Assembly (NCBI RefSeq): GCF_014236795.1
Contig: NZ_CP049017.1
Span: 2,086,001-2,150,000 of the forward strand
DNA length: 64,000 nt
Reading direction: 5' to 3'
DNA from: Xanthomonas theicola
GTDB lineage: Bacteria > Pseudomonadota > Gammaproteobacteria > Xanthomonadales > Xanthomonadaceae
The notes under the pieces: generated by a model
Told to the model about the DNA's origin: nothing
The model's input: only the letters and a program-made list of their open reading frames with translations
Databases searched by the model: none
Position numbers and translations under genes: made by a program
In this document: one piece after another, positions 49,139-60,399 of the stretch
How the letters are laid out: each line of letters starts with the position of its first letter
Position numbering within the stretch: the first letter of the stretch is position 1

Positions 49139-49420
49139 ATGGGCAACAGCAAGCAGTACACGGATGAGTTCCGGGCCGAGGCGGTGAAGCAGGTGATCGA
49201 ACGCGGCTTCACGGTGGTGGATGTGGCCTCCCGAATCGGGATTCCCAAGCACACGCTATACGGGTGGGTGCAGGCCGCCAGGAAGATGGCGCCGGCAGCC
49301 GGCGCTGCAGCGGCGTCGACCGACTCAGCGGAGATTCGCCGGCTCAAGGCCGAACTGAGGCGGGTAACCGAGGAGCGCGACATCCTAGAAAAAGCCGCCG
49401 CGTACTTTGCCAAGGGGTAA
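49139..49420 (+). CDS. IS3-family OrfA
   Basis: About 93 residues from MGNSKQYTDEFRAEAVKQVI: a helix-turn-helix (VVDVASRIGIPKHTLYGWVQ) followed by a leucine-zipper-like coiled coil (EIRRLKAELRRVTEERDILE). It ends in a different frame from orfB, as needed for the -1 programmed frameshift that makes the OrfAB transposase. In-frame ATGs at 49118 and 49124 are alternatives. Confidence 0.88.
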   Translation: MGNSKQYTDEFRAEAVKQVIERGFTVVDVASRIGIPKHTLYGWVQAARKMAPAAGAAAASTDSAEIRRLKAELRRVTEERDILEKAAAYFAKG

Positions 49421-49437
49421 GGGCGAAGTACGCGTTC

Positions 49438-50289
49438 ATGCGTGCGCACGTCCGGGAGTTTCGTCTGGCGACGATGTGCCGGGTGCTGGGCGTGCATCGC
49501 AGTGGTTACTAGGCCTGGCTGCGCAACGGCACCAGCGTCCGCGAACGCGAGGACCAGCGCTTGCTGGGCCTGATCAAGCACCACTGGCTGGCCAGCGGCG
49601 CGGTGTACGGCTATCGCAAGCTCACCCTGGATCTGCGTGAGGCCGGCGAGCGTTGCAGCCGTCACCGGGTGCGGCGCTTGATGAAGGCCGAAGGCTTGCG
49701 AGCGCAGGTTGGCTACGGCAGCAAGCCGCGTTAGCGGGGAGGTCCGGTCGGCGTGGTGGCGAATGTGCTCAACCGGGACTTCATTCCGCAGGCCCCGAAC
49801 AAGGTCTGGGTCACGGACATCACCTATATCCGCACCTACGAGGGCTGGCTGTTCTTGGCAGCGGTAATGGAGCTGTATTGGCGCCAGATCGTGGGTTGGG
49901 CAACCGCTTCGACAATGACCAGCGATCTGGTGCTGCAGGCACTGGTGGCAGCGGCGTGGCGGCGCAAGCCCGGTCCTGGCGTGATGGTGCACTCCGACCA
50001 GGGCTGGCAGTTCACCAGCAGCGATTGGCAGTCGTTCCTGAAGGCGCACCGGATGGTGCCGAGCATGAGCCGACGCGGGAACTGCCATGACAACGCCGTG
50101 GCCGAGAGCTTCTTCAGCGTCTTGAAGAAGGAACGTATCAAGCGTCGGATCTACCCGACACGCGCCATGGCGGCATCGGACGTGTTCGACTATATCGAGA
50201 TGTTCTACAACCCGATCCGCCGGCATGGTTCCGCTGGCGGCGTGTCACCGGTAGAGTTTGAAAGGCGCTACGCGCAGAGCGGCGACTGA
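49438..50289 (+). pseudogene. IS3-family OrfB with two amber stops
   Basis: The frame shows VTDITYIRT (first Asp), MVHSDQGWQF (second Asp) and NAVAESFFSVLKKE (Glu), the DDE residues of IS3 transposases. Two TAG codons interrupt it at 49510-49512 (after HRSGY) and 49732-49734 (after SKPR); relatives commonly have Tyr at both places. As sequenced only the last part, 49753-50289, is open. The element is probably immobile by itself. Confidence 0.85.
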
Positions 50290-50315
50290 GTGTCTACGGA
50301 AATCTGGCCGGTCCA

Positions 50316-51019
50316 GCATGACCAACCTGCAAGTGGTCAACGCCATCCTTTACGTTGCCGAGCATGGCTGCAAATGGCGCGGCCTGCCCAAGCGCTTTGG
50401 CAACTGGCACACGGTGTACACACGCATGAACCGCTGGGCCAAGGCGGGTGTGCTGGACCGGATGTTGGCCCAATTGCAGAAGTCCCAGATCGTGCGCATC
50501 AAAATCGAAGCAATCTCGCTGGACTCCACCAGCATCAAGGTGCATCCCGATGGCACGGGCGCATTAAAAAAAACGGTCCGCAGGCCGTCGGCAAGTCCCG
50601 CGGTGGATGGAACACCAAGATTCATATGGTTGCCGCAGATGCTCGAACAGCCATCACCTTTGGATTGACGCCTGGTAACGTGCATGACGCACCTGCAGGC
50701 CGCACGTTGCTTGAACACCTGGGGCCAGTGGAGCGGCCGATTCATTTGTTGATGGACCGTGCCTACGAAGGCAACCAAACCCGCCAGTTGGCGCTCGATC
50801 TTGGCTTCGTGCCGGTGGTCCCGCCGAAATCCAATCGGGTCGGGCCTTGGGAATACAACCGGGAGATGTACAAGCAGCGCAACGAAGTGGAGAGACTGTT
50901 CCGTCGCCTGAAAGGCTACCGCCGGATTTTCTCGCGCTTCGAGAAGCTGGATGCCATGTTCCTTGGATTCCTCAGCTTCGTCCTGGTCGTTGATGGGCTT
51001 CGGATGTGTTAACAGGCCC
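50316..51019 (+). mobile_element. IS427-type IS5-family element, 5'-truncated
   Basis: The transposase reading starts in mid-gene with MTNLQVVNAILYVAEHGCKW, the N-terminus being replaced by the IS3 element. The right end TGTTAACAGGCCC (51007-51019) is present and followed by TAA, the target of this IS group. The missing kind of left end with the N-terminal codons (MEITPAQ) is found at 58715-58784. Confidence 0.82.
50318..51012 (+). pseudogene. IS427-type transposase, N-terminally truncated, with frameshift site
   Basis: The first part (to HPDGTGALKK) is in one frame, the rest (NGPQAVGKSRGGWNTKIHMV to VVDGLRMC) in the -1 frame. They join at an A8 run (50567-50574), the usual programmed frameshift site of IS427-type elements, so this shift is natural. 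DDE residues are visible as LDSTSIK, LLMDRAYEG and NEVERLFRRLKG. The first about 25 residues are absent. Confidence 0.82.
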
Positions 51020-51052
51020 TAAATCAAGCTGTTGCATCGACCGGTTGAGACC
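51020..51052 (-). mobile_element. IS30-type terminal fragment
   Basis: TGTTGCATCGACCGGTTGAG plus ACC (51030-51052) is the same terminal repeat that bounds the IS30 element at 58682-59563. Only the end remains here, joined to the IS427 right end at TAA. The 50-base composite 51006-51055 recurs inverted at 58679-58728. Confidence 0.75.
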
Positions 51053-51055
51053 GCC

Positions 51056-51708
51056 GATCGTCTTGTCTGCGAGCCAAACCTCAGCGCGCGCAAACCGCGC
51101 CAGGCGGTCTTGGACCGCCCGGACGCTGGTGGGCTTGGCCTCTTCTTGTTGCGGACCCGCTTTTCGAGGTTTTCAATGTAGGCGGCGAAGCAGTCCGCCA
51201 GGGTGATTCCCTTCAACTCGATCAGGTGTTCGCTGCAGGCTTCCTGCCTAGACGGGTGCTCCCCCGTCTCCCGAACCACTGCCAGCTTCTGCCGGGCCGG
51301 CTCGTAGGCCTGCTCAGGGCCATGTCGGCCACGTTGCCCAAAGAAGAAGCGTCGAACCCCGGATGGCCCCCGACAAACCATTTCATACGTGGTGCGGGTG
51401 GCGCCCGCGTAAAAGCCCAAGCCAGTCGGGGCTCCCTGGTTGCCGTCCAGCACCCGATAGGGCTTTCCAACCTCCGCTGGGGACGGTGAGGCGATGACGG
51501 CCCTGCCCTGCTTCCCCTCGACCGGGCCATTGGCCACGCTCAGTTCGCAGATTTGCCGGTAGCTCAGCTTAAACTTGGTGCCTCGGCGACGCGTGGCAAC
51601 CGCCTCCGTCGCAACACCGTATCCCTGGTCGATCCGCTGTGTGTCCGTCGCAACATCGATTCGATTCCGTTTGAGTGACCGCCGCAACCGCGGCGCAACA
51701 AAGAACAC
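51056..51708 (-). pseudogene. N-terminal fragment of a second integrase, truncated by IS ends
   Basis: KFKLSYRQICELSVANGPVE starts an arm-binding domain; GATRTTYEMVCRGPSGVRRF and the pattern ARQKLAVVRETGEHPSRQEA mirror the RxxA..G.HP.R region of DUF4102/integrases; LADCFAAYIENLEKRVRNKK begins the core-binding domain. The frame then runs into the IS30 end and lacks the catalytic domain. It lies 54 bases from mutS, pointing away from it, as expected for an integrase at the edge of an element. Confidence 0.6.
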
Positions 51709-51762
51709 CGTTACTTGCCGTCAGTGACGCGGATCGACCGCCACATCCCGTAAGGACGTTTC

Positions 51763-54381
51763 TTGCAAACCGCTGATTCCAAAATGAAATCCTCGTCGAA
51801 CAAAGCCAGTGCCGAGCACACGCCTCTCATGAAGCAGTTCTTCGCCGCCAAGTCCGAGTACCCGGACCTGCTGCTGTTCTTCCGCATGGGCGATTTCTAC
51901 GAGCTGTTCTACGATGACGCGCGCAAGGCCGCACGCTTGCTGGACATCACCCTGACCCAGCGCGGCAGCTCGGGCGGCGCACCGATCCCGATGGCCGGGG
52001 TGCCGGTGCATGCCTACGAGGGCTATCTGGCGCGGCTGGTGGCGCTAGGCGAGTCGGTGGCGATCTGCGAGCAGATCGGCGATCCGGCGCTGGCCAAGGG
52101 CCTGGTCGAACGCAAGGTGGTGCGCGTGGTCACCCCGGGCACGGTCACCGACGAGGCATTGCTCGACGAACGCCGCGACACCGTGCTGATGGCGATCGCA
52201 CGCAACAAGCACGGCTACGGCCTGGCCTGGGCCGATCTGGCCGGCGGCCGCTTCCTGGTCAACGAGGTCGACAGCGAGGACGCGCTGGAGGCCGAGCTGG
52301 CGCGCCTGGAGCCGGCCGAGCTGCTGGTGCCCGACGAGGACCAGTGGCCGGAGTTTCTGCGCGAGCGGCGCGGCGTGCGCCGCCGCGCGCCGTGGCTGTT
52401 CGACGCCGACAGCGGCCGCCGCCAGTTGCTGAGTTTCTTCCAGCTGCACGACCTGAGTGGCTTCGGCATCGACGACAAGCCTCGCGCCACGGCTGCCGCC
52501 GGCGCCCTGCTCGGCTATGTGGAGGAAACGCAGAAGCAGCGCCTGCCGCACCTGACCGCGATCGCGACGGAGACCGCCGCCGAGGCGATCGCGATGAACG
52601 CGGCCACCCGCCGCCACCTAGAGCTGGACACCCGGGTGGACGGCGATACGCGCAACACCCTGCTCGGCGTGCTCGACAGCACGGTCACGCCGATGGGCGG
52701 ACGCCTGCTGCGGCGCTGGCTGCACCGCCCGCTGCGCCTGCGCGAGGTGCTGGTGCAGCGCCACCACGCGGTCGGCACGCTGATCGACCGCGGCGCCGAC
52801 GCCGACCTGCGCGATGCGTTCCGCGCGCTCGGCGACATCGAGCGCATCCTCACCCGGGTGGCGCTGCGCTCGGCGCGCCCGCGCGATTTCTCCACGCTGC
52901 GCGACGGCCTGGGCCTGCTGCCGACGGTGCGCGCGGTGCTGGCGCCGCTGGATTCGCCGCGGCTGGCGGCGCTGGCCGCCGAACTGGGCCGGCACGACGA
53001 GATCGCGCACCTGCTGGCCTCGGCGATCGCCGAGCAGCCGCCGCTCAAGCTCGGCGACGGCGGCGTCATCGCCGCCGACTACGACGCCGAACTGGACGAG
53101 CTGCGCCGGCTCAGCACCCACGCCGACCAGTTCCTGATCGACCTGGAAGCGCGCGAGCGCGCCAGCAGCGGCATCGCCACGCTGAAGGTCGGCTACAACC
53201 GCGTGCACGGCTACTACATCGAGATCAGCAAGGGCCAGGCCGACAAGGCGCCGGTGCACTACAGCCGGCGCCAGACCCTGACCAACGCCGAGCGCTACAT
53301 CACCGAGGAACTGAAGAACTTCGAGGACAAGGTGCTGTCGGCGCGCGAGCGCGCGCTGTCGCGCGAAAAGCTGCTGTACGAAGCGCTGCTGGACACGCTG
53401 GGCGAACGCCTGGAGCCGCTCAAGCGCGCCGCCGCCGCGCTCAGCGAACTGGACGTGCTGGCCGGCTTCGCCGAGCGCGCGCAGGCGCTGGACTGGGCGC
53501 CGCCGGAACTGGAGCGCGCGCCGTGCCTGCGCATCGAACGCGGCCGCCACCCGGTGGTGGAAGCAGTGCGCGAGCAGCCGTTCGAACCCAACGACCTGGA
53601 CCTGCATCCGGACCGGCGCATGCTGGTGATCACCGGCCCGAACATGGGCGGCAAGTCCACCTACATGCGCCAGAACGCATTGATCGTGCTGCTGGCGCAC
53701 ATCGGCAGCTACGTGCCGGCCGCGCGCGCGGTGATCGGCCCGATCGACCGCATCCTGACCCGCATCGGCGCCGGCGACGACCTGGCGCGCGGCCAGTCCA
53801 CCTTCATGGTCGAGATGGCCGAGACCAGCTACATCCTGCACCACGCCAGCGCGCAGTCGCTGGTGCTGATGGACGAGATCGGCCGCGGCACCTCCACCTA
53901 CGACGGCCTGGCCCTGGCCGACGCGGTGGCGCGCCATCTGGCCCACCACAACCGCTGCTACACCCTGTTCGCCACGCACTATTTCGAACTGACCACGCTG
54001 GCCGACGAATCGGTCGAAGGCGGCGCCAGCGGCATCGCCAACGTGCACCTGGACGCGGTCGAGCACGGCGACCGGCTGGTGTTCATGCATGCGGTCAAGG
54101 ACGGTCCGGCCAACCGCAGTTTCGGCCTGCAGGTGGCGGCGCTGGCCGGCCTGCCGAAGAGCACCGTGGCGCAGGCGCGGCGGCGGCTGGCGGAGCTGGA
54201 GCAGCGCGGTGAAAGCCATGCCTCGCAGATGGCGCCGCAGGCGCTGGACGCGCCGCAGCAGTTCGGCCTGTTCGCCGCCGCGCCCTCGGCCGCGCAGGAA
54301 GCGCTGGCGGCGCTGGACCCGGACGAGCTGACGCCCAAGCAGGCGCTGGAAGCGCTGTACCGGCTCAAGTCGCTGCTGTAG
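51763..54381 (+). CDS. mutS: DNA mismatch repair protein MutS
   Basis: An 872-residue mismatch-recognition ATPase. [14 protein letters not shown] holds the Phe-x-Glu mismatch wedge, [13 protein letters not shown] (about residues 625-637) is Walker A and [16 protein letters not shown]alker B with the ABC signature region before it. The TTG at 51763 is favoured because AAGGA stands 6 bases upstream and other Xanthomonas MutS proteins start MQ; an ATG at 51784 is the alternative. The C-terminus has the short tetramerisation helix ([12 protein letters not shown]). The gene borders the island and looks intact. Confidence 0.97.
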   Translation: MQTADSKMKSSSNKASAEHTPLMKQFFAAKSEYPDLLLFFRMGDFYELFYDDARKAARLLDITLTQRGSSGGAPIPMAGVPVHAYEGYLARLVALGESVAICEQIGDPALAKGLVERKVVRVVTPGTVTDEALLDERRDTVLMAIARNKHGYGLAWADLAGGRFLVNEVDSEDALEAELARLEPAELLVPDEDQWPEFLRERRGVRRRAPWLFDADSGRRQLLSFFQLHDLSGFGIDDKPRATAAAGALLGYVEETQKQRLPHLTAIATETAAEAIAMNAATRRHLELDTRVDGDTRNTLLGVLDSTVTPMGGRLLRRWLHRPLRLREVLVQRHHAVGTLIDRGADADLRDAFRALGDIERILTRVALRSARPRDFSTLRDGLGLLPTVRAVLAPLDSPRLAALAAELGRHDEIAHLLASAIAEQPPLKLGDGGVIAADYDAELDELRRLSTHADQFLIDLEARERASSGIATLKVGYNRVHGYYIEISKGQADKAPVHYSRRQTLTNAERYITEELKNFEDKVLSARERALSREKLLYEALLDTLGERLEPLKRAAAALSELDVLAGFAERAQALDWAPPELERAPCLRIERGRHPVVEAVREQPFEPNDLDLHPDRRMLVITGPNMGGKSTYMRQNALIVLLAHIGSYVPAARAVIGPIDRILTRIGAGDDLARGQSTFMVEMAETSYILHHASAQSLVLMDEIGRGTSTYDGLALADAVARHLAHHNRCYTLFATHYFELTTLADESVEGGASGIANVHLDAVEHGDRLVFMHAVKDGPANRSFGLQVAALAGLPKSTVAQARRRLAELEQRGESHASQMAPQALDAPQQFGLFAAAPSAAQEALAALDPDELTPKQALEALYRLKSLL

Positions 54382-54433
54382 CGCTGCAGCGCGCGACCTA
54401 CCGCACGCATGCGAACGGCAGGCGCCGCCTCGC

Positions 54434-55087
54434 TCAGGCTGGCGCCGACACGCTGGGCGGCATGTCCGGATTGGGATGCGCCGCGACCAGGGCGTCGTCG
54501 ACGGCATTGGCGCGCAGCAGCGCGGGGCGGCCGCCATGGCGCTGCGCGAAGGCGACGAACGGCGGACGCGGTTCGAGCAGGCCGATGCGCAGGTAGAAGC
54601 CCAGCACCGCCGCCGCATACAGGTCGGCGGCGCTGAAGCGGCGCCGGCCAGATGCTCGCGGCCATCGACCGCCAGCGCCAGCGTGTGCAGCAGATCGTCC
54701 TCGTTGCCGTAGCCGGCACTGCGCGCCGGCGCCAACGCCCCGCCCTGCTTGGCGGTCAACAGCGACTCCAGCGGGCCGGCCAGGAAGAACAGCCAACGAT
54801 AGCAGTCGGCACGTGCCGGCGACCCCGGCGGCGGCGCCAGTTGCCGCTCCGGCACCAGCTCGGCCAGATAGGCGCAGATCGCCGCGTTCTCGGTGACCAC
54901 CGTGGCGCCGTGGCGCAACGCCGGCACCTTGCCCATCGGCTTGATCGCCAAGATAGGCCGGCGCCTTCATCGTGGTGCCGTAGTCGAGCACGACCGTCTC
55001 GTACGGCACGCCGGTTTTCTCCAGCATCCAGCGGGCGAGGCGACCGCGCGACATGGGGTGGGTGTAGAGCACGATCTCGGTGGACAT
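54434..55087 (-). pseudogene. Glutathione S-transferase with two compensating frameshifts
   Basis: The ATG at 55087 starts MSTEIVLYTHPMSRGRLARW, a thioredoxin-like GST N-domain. An extra G near 54953 shifts the frame before AIKPMGKVPALRHGATVVTE, and a lost base near 54645 restores the first frame for RFSAADLYAAAVLGFYLRIG and the end PPSVSAPA. The joined product would be about 217 residues, GST-sized, conjugating glutathione to electrophiles. It lies 57 bases after the WYL regulator on the same strand. Confidence 0.8.
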
Positions 55088-55144
55088 GGGCAGACTCCGT
55101 GGTGGACAGCCTGCAGTGTGGTCGCGCCCTGCTGACACCTGCTG

Positions 55145-55850
55145 TCAGCAGTCGCTGCCGCCATAGCCGGTGGCGGCGCGCCAGCGCTTGATCAGCAGGT
55201 GCCGGCGCGAAGGATGGCGCTCGCCGTCGTCGGCCAGCGCCAGCACCCGTTCGGCGCGGAAATGGCGGAAGTCGCCGCGCAGCTCGCACCAGGCCGCGAT
55301 CATCCCGTAGCCGCCGAGGAAGGCCATCGCGAACGGCCAGATACGGCGCTGCGAGGCGTTGCCGCCGGCATCGGCATACTCCATCCGCAGCACGTGTTCG
55401 AGCCGGATACCGCGGCGCAAGACCGGCAGCCACGGCGCCGGCGGCAACGGCGGCACGGCGTTGGCCTCGGGCACCAGCAGCCCGCTGGTCTCGATCGACA
55501 GGCGCAGGGTGCCGGGCAGCGTGACCGCGATCCGCGCCATCGCGCGCTGCGCCGCCTGCGCCAGCTCCGGATCGGCCTGGCGCGCCACCCAGCGCGCGCC
55601 CAAGGTCAACGCCTCCAGTTCGTCCTCGCTGAAATTCAGCGCCGGCAGCAGGAAGCCGGGGGCGCAGTACGTAGCCGACGCCGGGGTCGCCGAGGATGTC
55701 GGCGCCCTGCGCGCGCAGGGTCGCGATGCCGCGGTACAGGGTGCGCAGGCTGACGCCCAGGCTCGTGGCCAGTTCGGCACCGGGCACCGGCCGGCGGCGT
55801 CCGCGCAGGACGTGGAGCAGATGCAGCAGGCGGATCGCGCGGATGGCCAT
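55145..55850 (-). pseudogene. YafY-type HTH-WYL transcriptional regulator, frameshifted
   Basis: MAIRAIRLLHLLHVLRGRRR and AELATSLGVSLRTLYRGIAT form the HTH_11 domain in one frame. After GYVLRP an extra base in a C5 run (about 55661-55665 on the + strand as G5) moves the rest, FLLPALNFSEDELEALTLGA through the WYL domain (WPFAMAFLGGYGMIAAWCEL) to GYGGSDC, into another frame. The repaired protein would be about 235 residues. It heads the GST transcript and would be its natural regulator. A homopolymer error is possible. Confidence 0.8.
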
Positions 55851-56095
55851 CGGCACAGAACAGTGGGCTTTGCCGTGTTCCGATCGCTGCCGAGGCACAG
55901 GCGCGCCTTCGTGCTGCGCCGCGCTCGGCGGGCGGTGGCGGCCGGCCAATGTCTCGCCGCGGCGACCGCGCCGGCAACGCCGGATGCAAGTCCGCGGGCA
56001 CGTGGTCAGGAAGAGTGCCAGGATCGATCGGCGCAACAGGGCGGGACCCGGACGCGGCCTACCGCATTCCTGGCGTCGCTCCGCTTCGATTTTCA

Positions 56096-56132
56096 ATAGA
56101 ATTCATCTATAGATTCGTTAAGATCATTCGAA
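56096..56132 (+). promoter_or_regulatory. Candidate OxyR-binding site upstream of katG
   Basis: ATAG (56096-56099), seven bases, CTAT (56107-56110), seven bases, then TTAA (56118-56121), seven bases and CGAA (56129-56132). The first half matches the OxyR pattern ATAG-N7-CTAT exactly, the second half only by spacing. It lies about 150 bases before the katG start, suiting peroxide induction. Confidence 0.5.
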
Positions 56133-56140
56133 TTCCCTAA

Positions 56141-58528
<2,388 letters not shown>

Positions 58529-58537
58529 ATTCGTTCG

Positions 58538-58603
58538 TCGCGGCTGAAGCCGCTCCTACAGGGACTTGCGGCGTGCATTGTAGGAGGGACTTCAGCCCCG
58601 ACG
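58538..58603. repeat. Pair of REP elements in inverted orientation
   Basis: TCGCGGCTGAAGCCGCTCCT plus ACA (58538-58560) and TGTAGGAGGGACTTCAGCCC plus CGACG (58579-58603) are inverted relatives sharing TGTAGGAG..CTTCAGCC. They match the REP/BIME type frequent in Xanthomonas and Pseudomonas intergenic DNA. They lie downstream of katG. Confidence 0.8.
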
Positions 58604-58681
58604 CCGTCCGAAGCCATTGTCGCTCCCCCAGGGATTTCCGGCGAAGCGGAAGTACGAGGCCTTTTGTGGGAAGGACTTGGC

Positions 58682-59563
58682 GGTCTCAACCGGTCGATGC
58701 AACAGCTTGATTTAGGGCCTGTTAACACTAATGGCCCGAGCGTTTAAACTATCGGGCATGGAAATCACGCCAGCACAATCCCAGTGCCCAGGTACCGCGC
58801 GGTCGTCCACCTCGGCCGGACGCTGGCTGATCGGCAGGGCATCTATCATCAGGTTGCGGGCGCCCTTGCGGCTCTTCCCGTGGCGTCCCTGCGCGGTCGG
58901 ATAACGCACCAGTCGACGCGTGCGCAACTGGGCCAAGAGCTGCTTCTTGAGCACCCCGCGACTCTGAACGAACAGGCTTCGATAGATGGTTTCGTGCGAC
59001 ACCGGCATACTGTCGTTGTTTGGATAACGGCGGACAAGCCATCCGCTGATCTGCTGCGGCGCCCAGCGACGGGCCAGCTTGCTGGCCACCAGGCGGCGAA
59101 GCACCCCGCAGCGGGCAAGCAGGCAGGCTTTGGGCCGTTTGGCTTGCGACCAGGCGCGCTCGTCGGCGTGTGTCGCGCGGTAGATCTCACAGCCTGCGTT
59201 GCGCTCGATCTCCCGACTGATGGTCGAGACCGCCCGGCCCAAGGCCTGAGCGATCTGGCGCAGGGAACGGCCTTGGCACAGGCCGCGCGAGATCTCCTCG
59301 CGCTCAGCCAGCTGGAGTGCTCGTGCCGCTCGTTTGCACGGTCGCGGCGCAAACCCACCGCGCTGCCGAAGGACGTACCGAACCAACGCTTCATCCCGCT
59401 CAAGCACCTTGGCGATAACACTCGGCGGCTCGCCCGCCTGCCAGCGCGTCCATAGCTGTTCACGGTCCGCTGCCGACAAATGGCGCCAAACCCTGACTGT
59501 TCTGCTCATGATGTCCACCTCCGTCCTGATCAGACTACGGTGTTGCATCGATCGGTTGAGACC
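58682..59563 (-). mobile_element. IS30-family element, internally deleted, with IS427 left-end fragment
   Basis: Terminal repeats GGTCTCAACCGGTCGATGCA (58682-58701) and the complement of GGTCTCAACCGATCGATGCA (to 59563) bound the element. Inside, next to the left repeat, GGGCCTGTTAACA (58715-58727) starts an IS427-type end with the first transposase codons MEITPAQSQ (58758-58784). These abut the IS30 transposase after its GHW codons, so the C-terminal third of the IS30 transposase gene is lost. Confidence 0.82.
58785..59509 (-). pseudogene. IS30-family transposase, C-terminally truncated
   Basis: The ATG at 59509 starts MSRTVRVWRHLSAADREQLW. A helix-turn-helix (RSLRQIAQALGRAVSTISRE) and YPNNDSMPVSHETIYRSLF are IS30 hallmarks. 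The frame breaks at RAVPGHW, before the second and third catalytic acidic residues, and continues a few codons into IS427 sequence. No activity is expected. Confidence 0.88.
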
Positions 59564-59672
59564 ACCCTTCAGTCCCGAGGCATGGTGCCTGGGGAAGCGC
59601 CGCGCACGGTGATCGCGACCGAGCGGCCACGGCCACCGGAGCGGCGTCTTCGGAAGCAACCGCGCCCAGCGC

Positions 59673-60080
59673 CTACAGCGCGTCCAGATCGCCCAGCGCG
59701 CGGATCAAGCGCCGTGCGCGCTTGTCCGGCTTGCCGTCGGGGGCCTGGTAGCCGTTGCGTTCGGCGCTGCGTTGCGCGCGTTGCTGCGCGCGCCGCTCGC
59801 GCGAGGAATCGCTTTCCTGGTACAGCGTCTGCGCGACGCTGGCCGGGCCGCGGTTGTCGCCGAGCGCCAGCACCCGGATCTCGAACACCTCTTCGCCGCG
59901 CTCCACGCGCAAGCACTCGCCCACGCGCATCGCGCGCGAGGATTTCGGCCGCTGCCCGGCCACGTCCACCTTGCCGGTGTCCACCGCCTGCTTGGCCAGG
60001 CTGCGGGTCTTGTAGAAACGGGCGGCCCACAGCCAGACATCCAGCCTGACCACACTCGGTTGCGCTAGCGGTTCATTCAT
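59673..60080 (-). CDS. hslR: S4-domain RNA-binding heat-shock protein Hsp15-like
   Basis: A 135-residue protein. Residues 10-70 form an S4 domain (RLDVWLWAARFYKTRSLAKQ, then GKVDVAGQRPKSSRAMRVGE), followed by a basic tail (SSRERRAQQRAQRSAERNGY) as in Hsp15. Hsp15 binds stalled 50S subunits carrying nascent chains and helps recycle them. The ATG at 60080 (MNEPLAQPS) is favoured; the frame is open further upstream without homology. Confidence 0.88.
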   Translation of the reverse strand: MNEPLAQPSVVRLDVWLWAARFYKTRSLAKQAVDTGKVDVAGQRPKSSRAMRVGECLRVERGEEVFEIRVLALGDNRGPASVAQTLYQESDSSRERRAQQRAQRSAERNGYQAPDGKPDKRARRLIRALGDLDAL

Positions 60081-60399
60081 CGTGCCTGCCGAAATCCACG
60101 TTCCTCTGGTGGTCGTCGCGTCGCTCGCTGGACCACTGCAGCGACTGCTGCCGATCGCGGCGCAACCGGCGCCGGCGCGCTGCATCCCCGGTCCACTGCA
60201 GATTGCGGCGCGATGGCTGCATTGCAAGTTCCTGCATGCGTTGCGCCGACACCCTGCGCCAAAAGGCGCATCCGCGCCGCGCGGCCGGTCCCGGCGACGG
60301 CGCCGGTCCAGCCCCCCCTCGCGGCCACGCCGGGCAGCGTTTCCCCGGCCGTGCGGGCAGGTGCTAGTGTGCCCGGCTTCCCGTCCGTCCAGGCCTGCG
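60081..60399. other. Intergenic region between divergent genes
   Basis: About 320 bases between the S4 protein and the MATE transporter, very GC-rich. It must hold both promoters, but no box could be assigned with confidence and no gene is supported. Confidence 0.4.

Larger units (their letters stand above)
49076..50315 (+). mobile_element. IS3-family insertion sequence (1240 bp)
   Basis: Ends TGGACCGGCCAG..CGTAGACA (49076-49100) and its complement (50291-50315) match at 22 of 25 positions and show the TG..CA ends of the IS3 family. It carries orfA and a decayed orfB. The flanks differ (phage gene left, IS427-type transposase right) and no target duplication is seen, so one side was rearranged after insertion. 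Confidence 0.88.

Noticed and set aside
50567..50574. Inactivating frameshift in the IS427-type transposase
   Set aside because: The A8 run is the usual programmed frameshift site of this IS group, so the shift is expected; the true defect is the missing N-terminus.
52618..54951. Long - strand frame opposite mutS
   Set aside because: Antisense shadow of mutS; only its N-terminal about 110 codons are real, as the middle part of the frameshifted GST.
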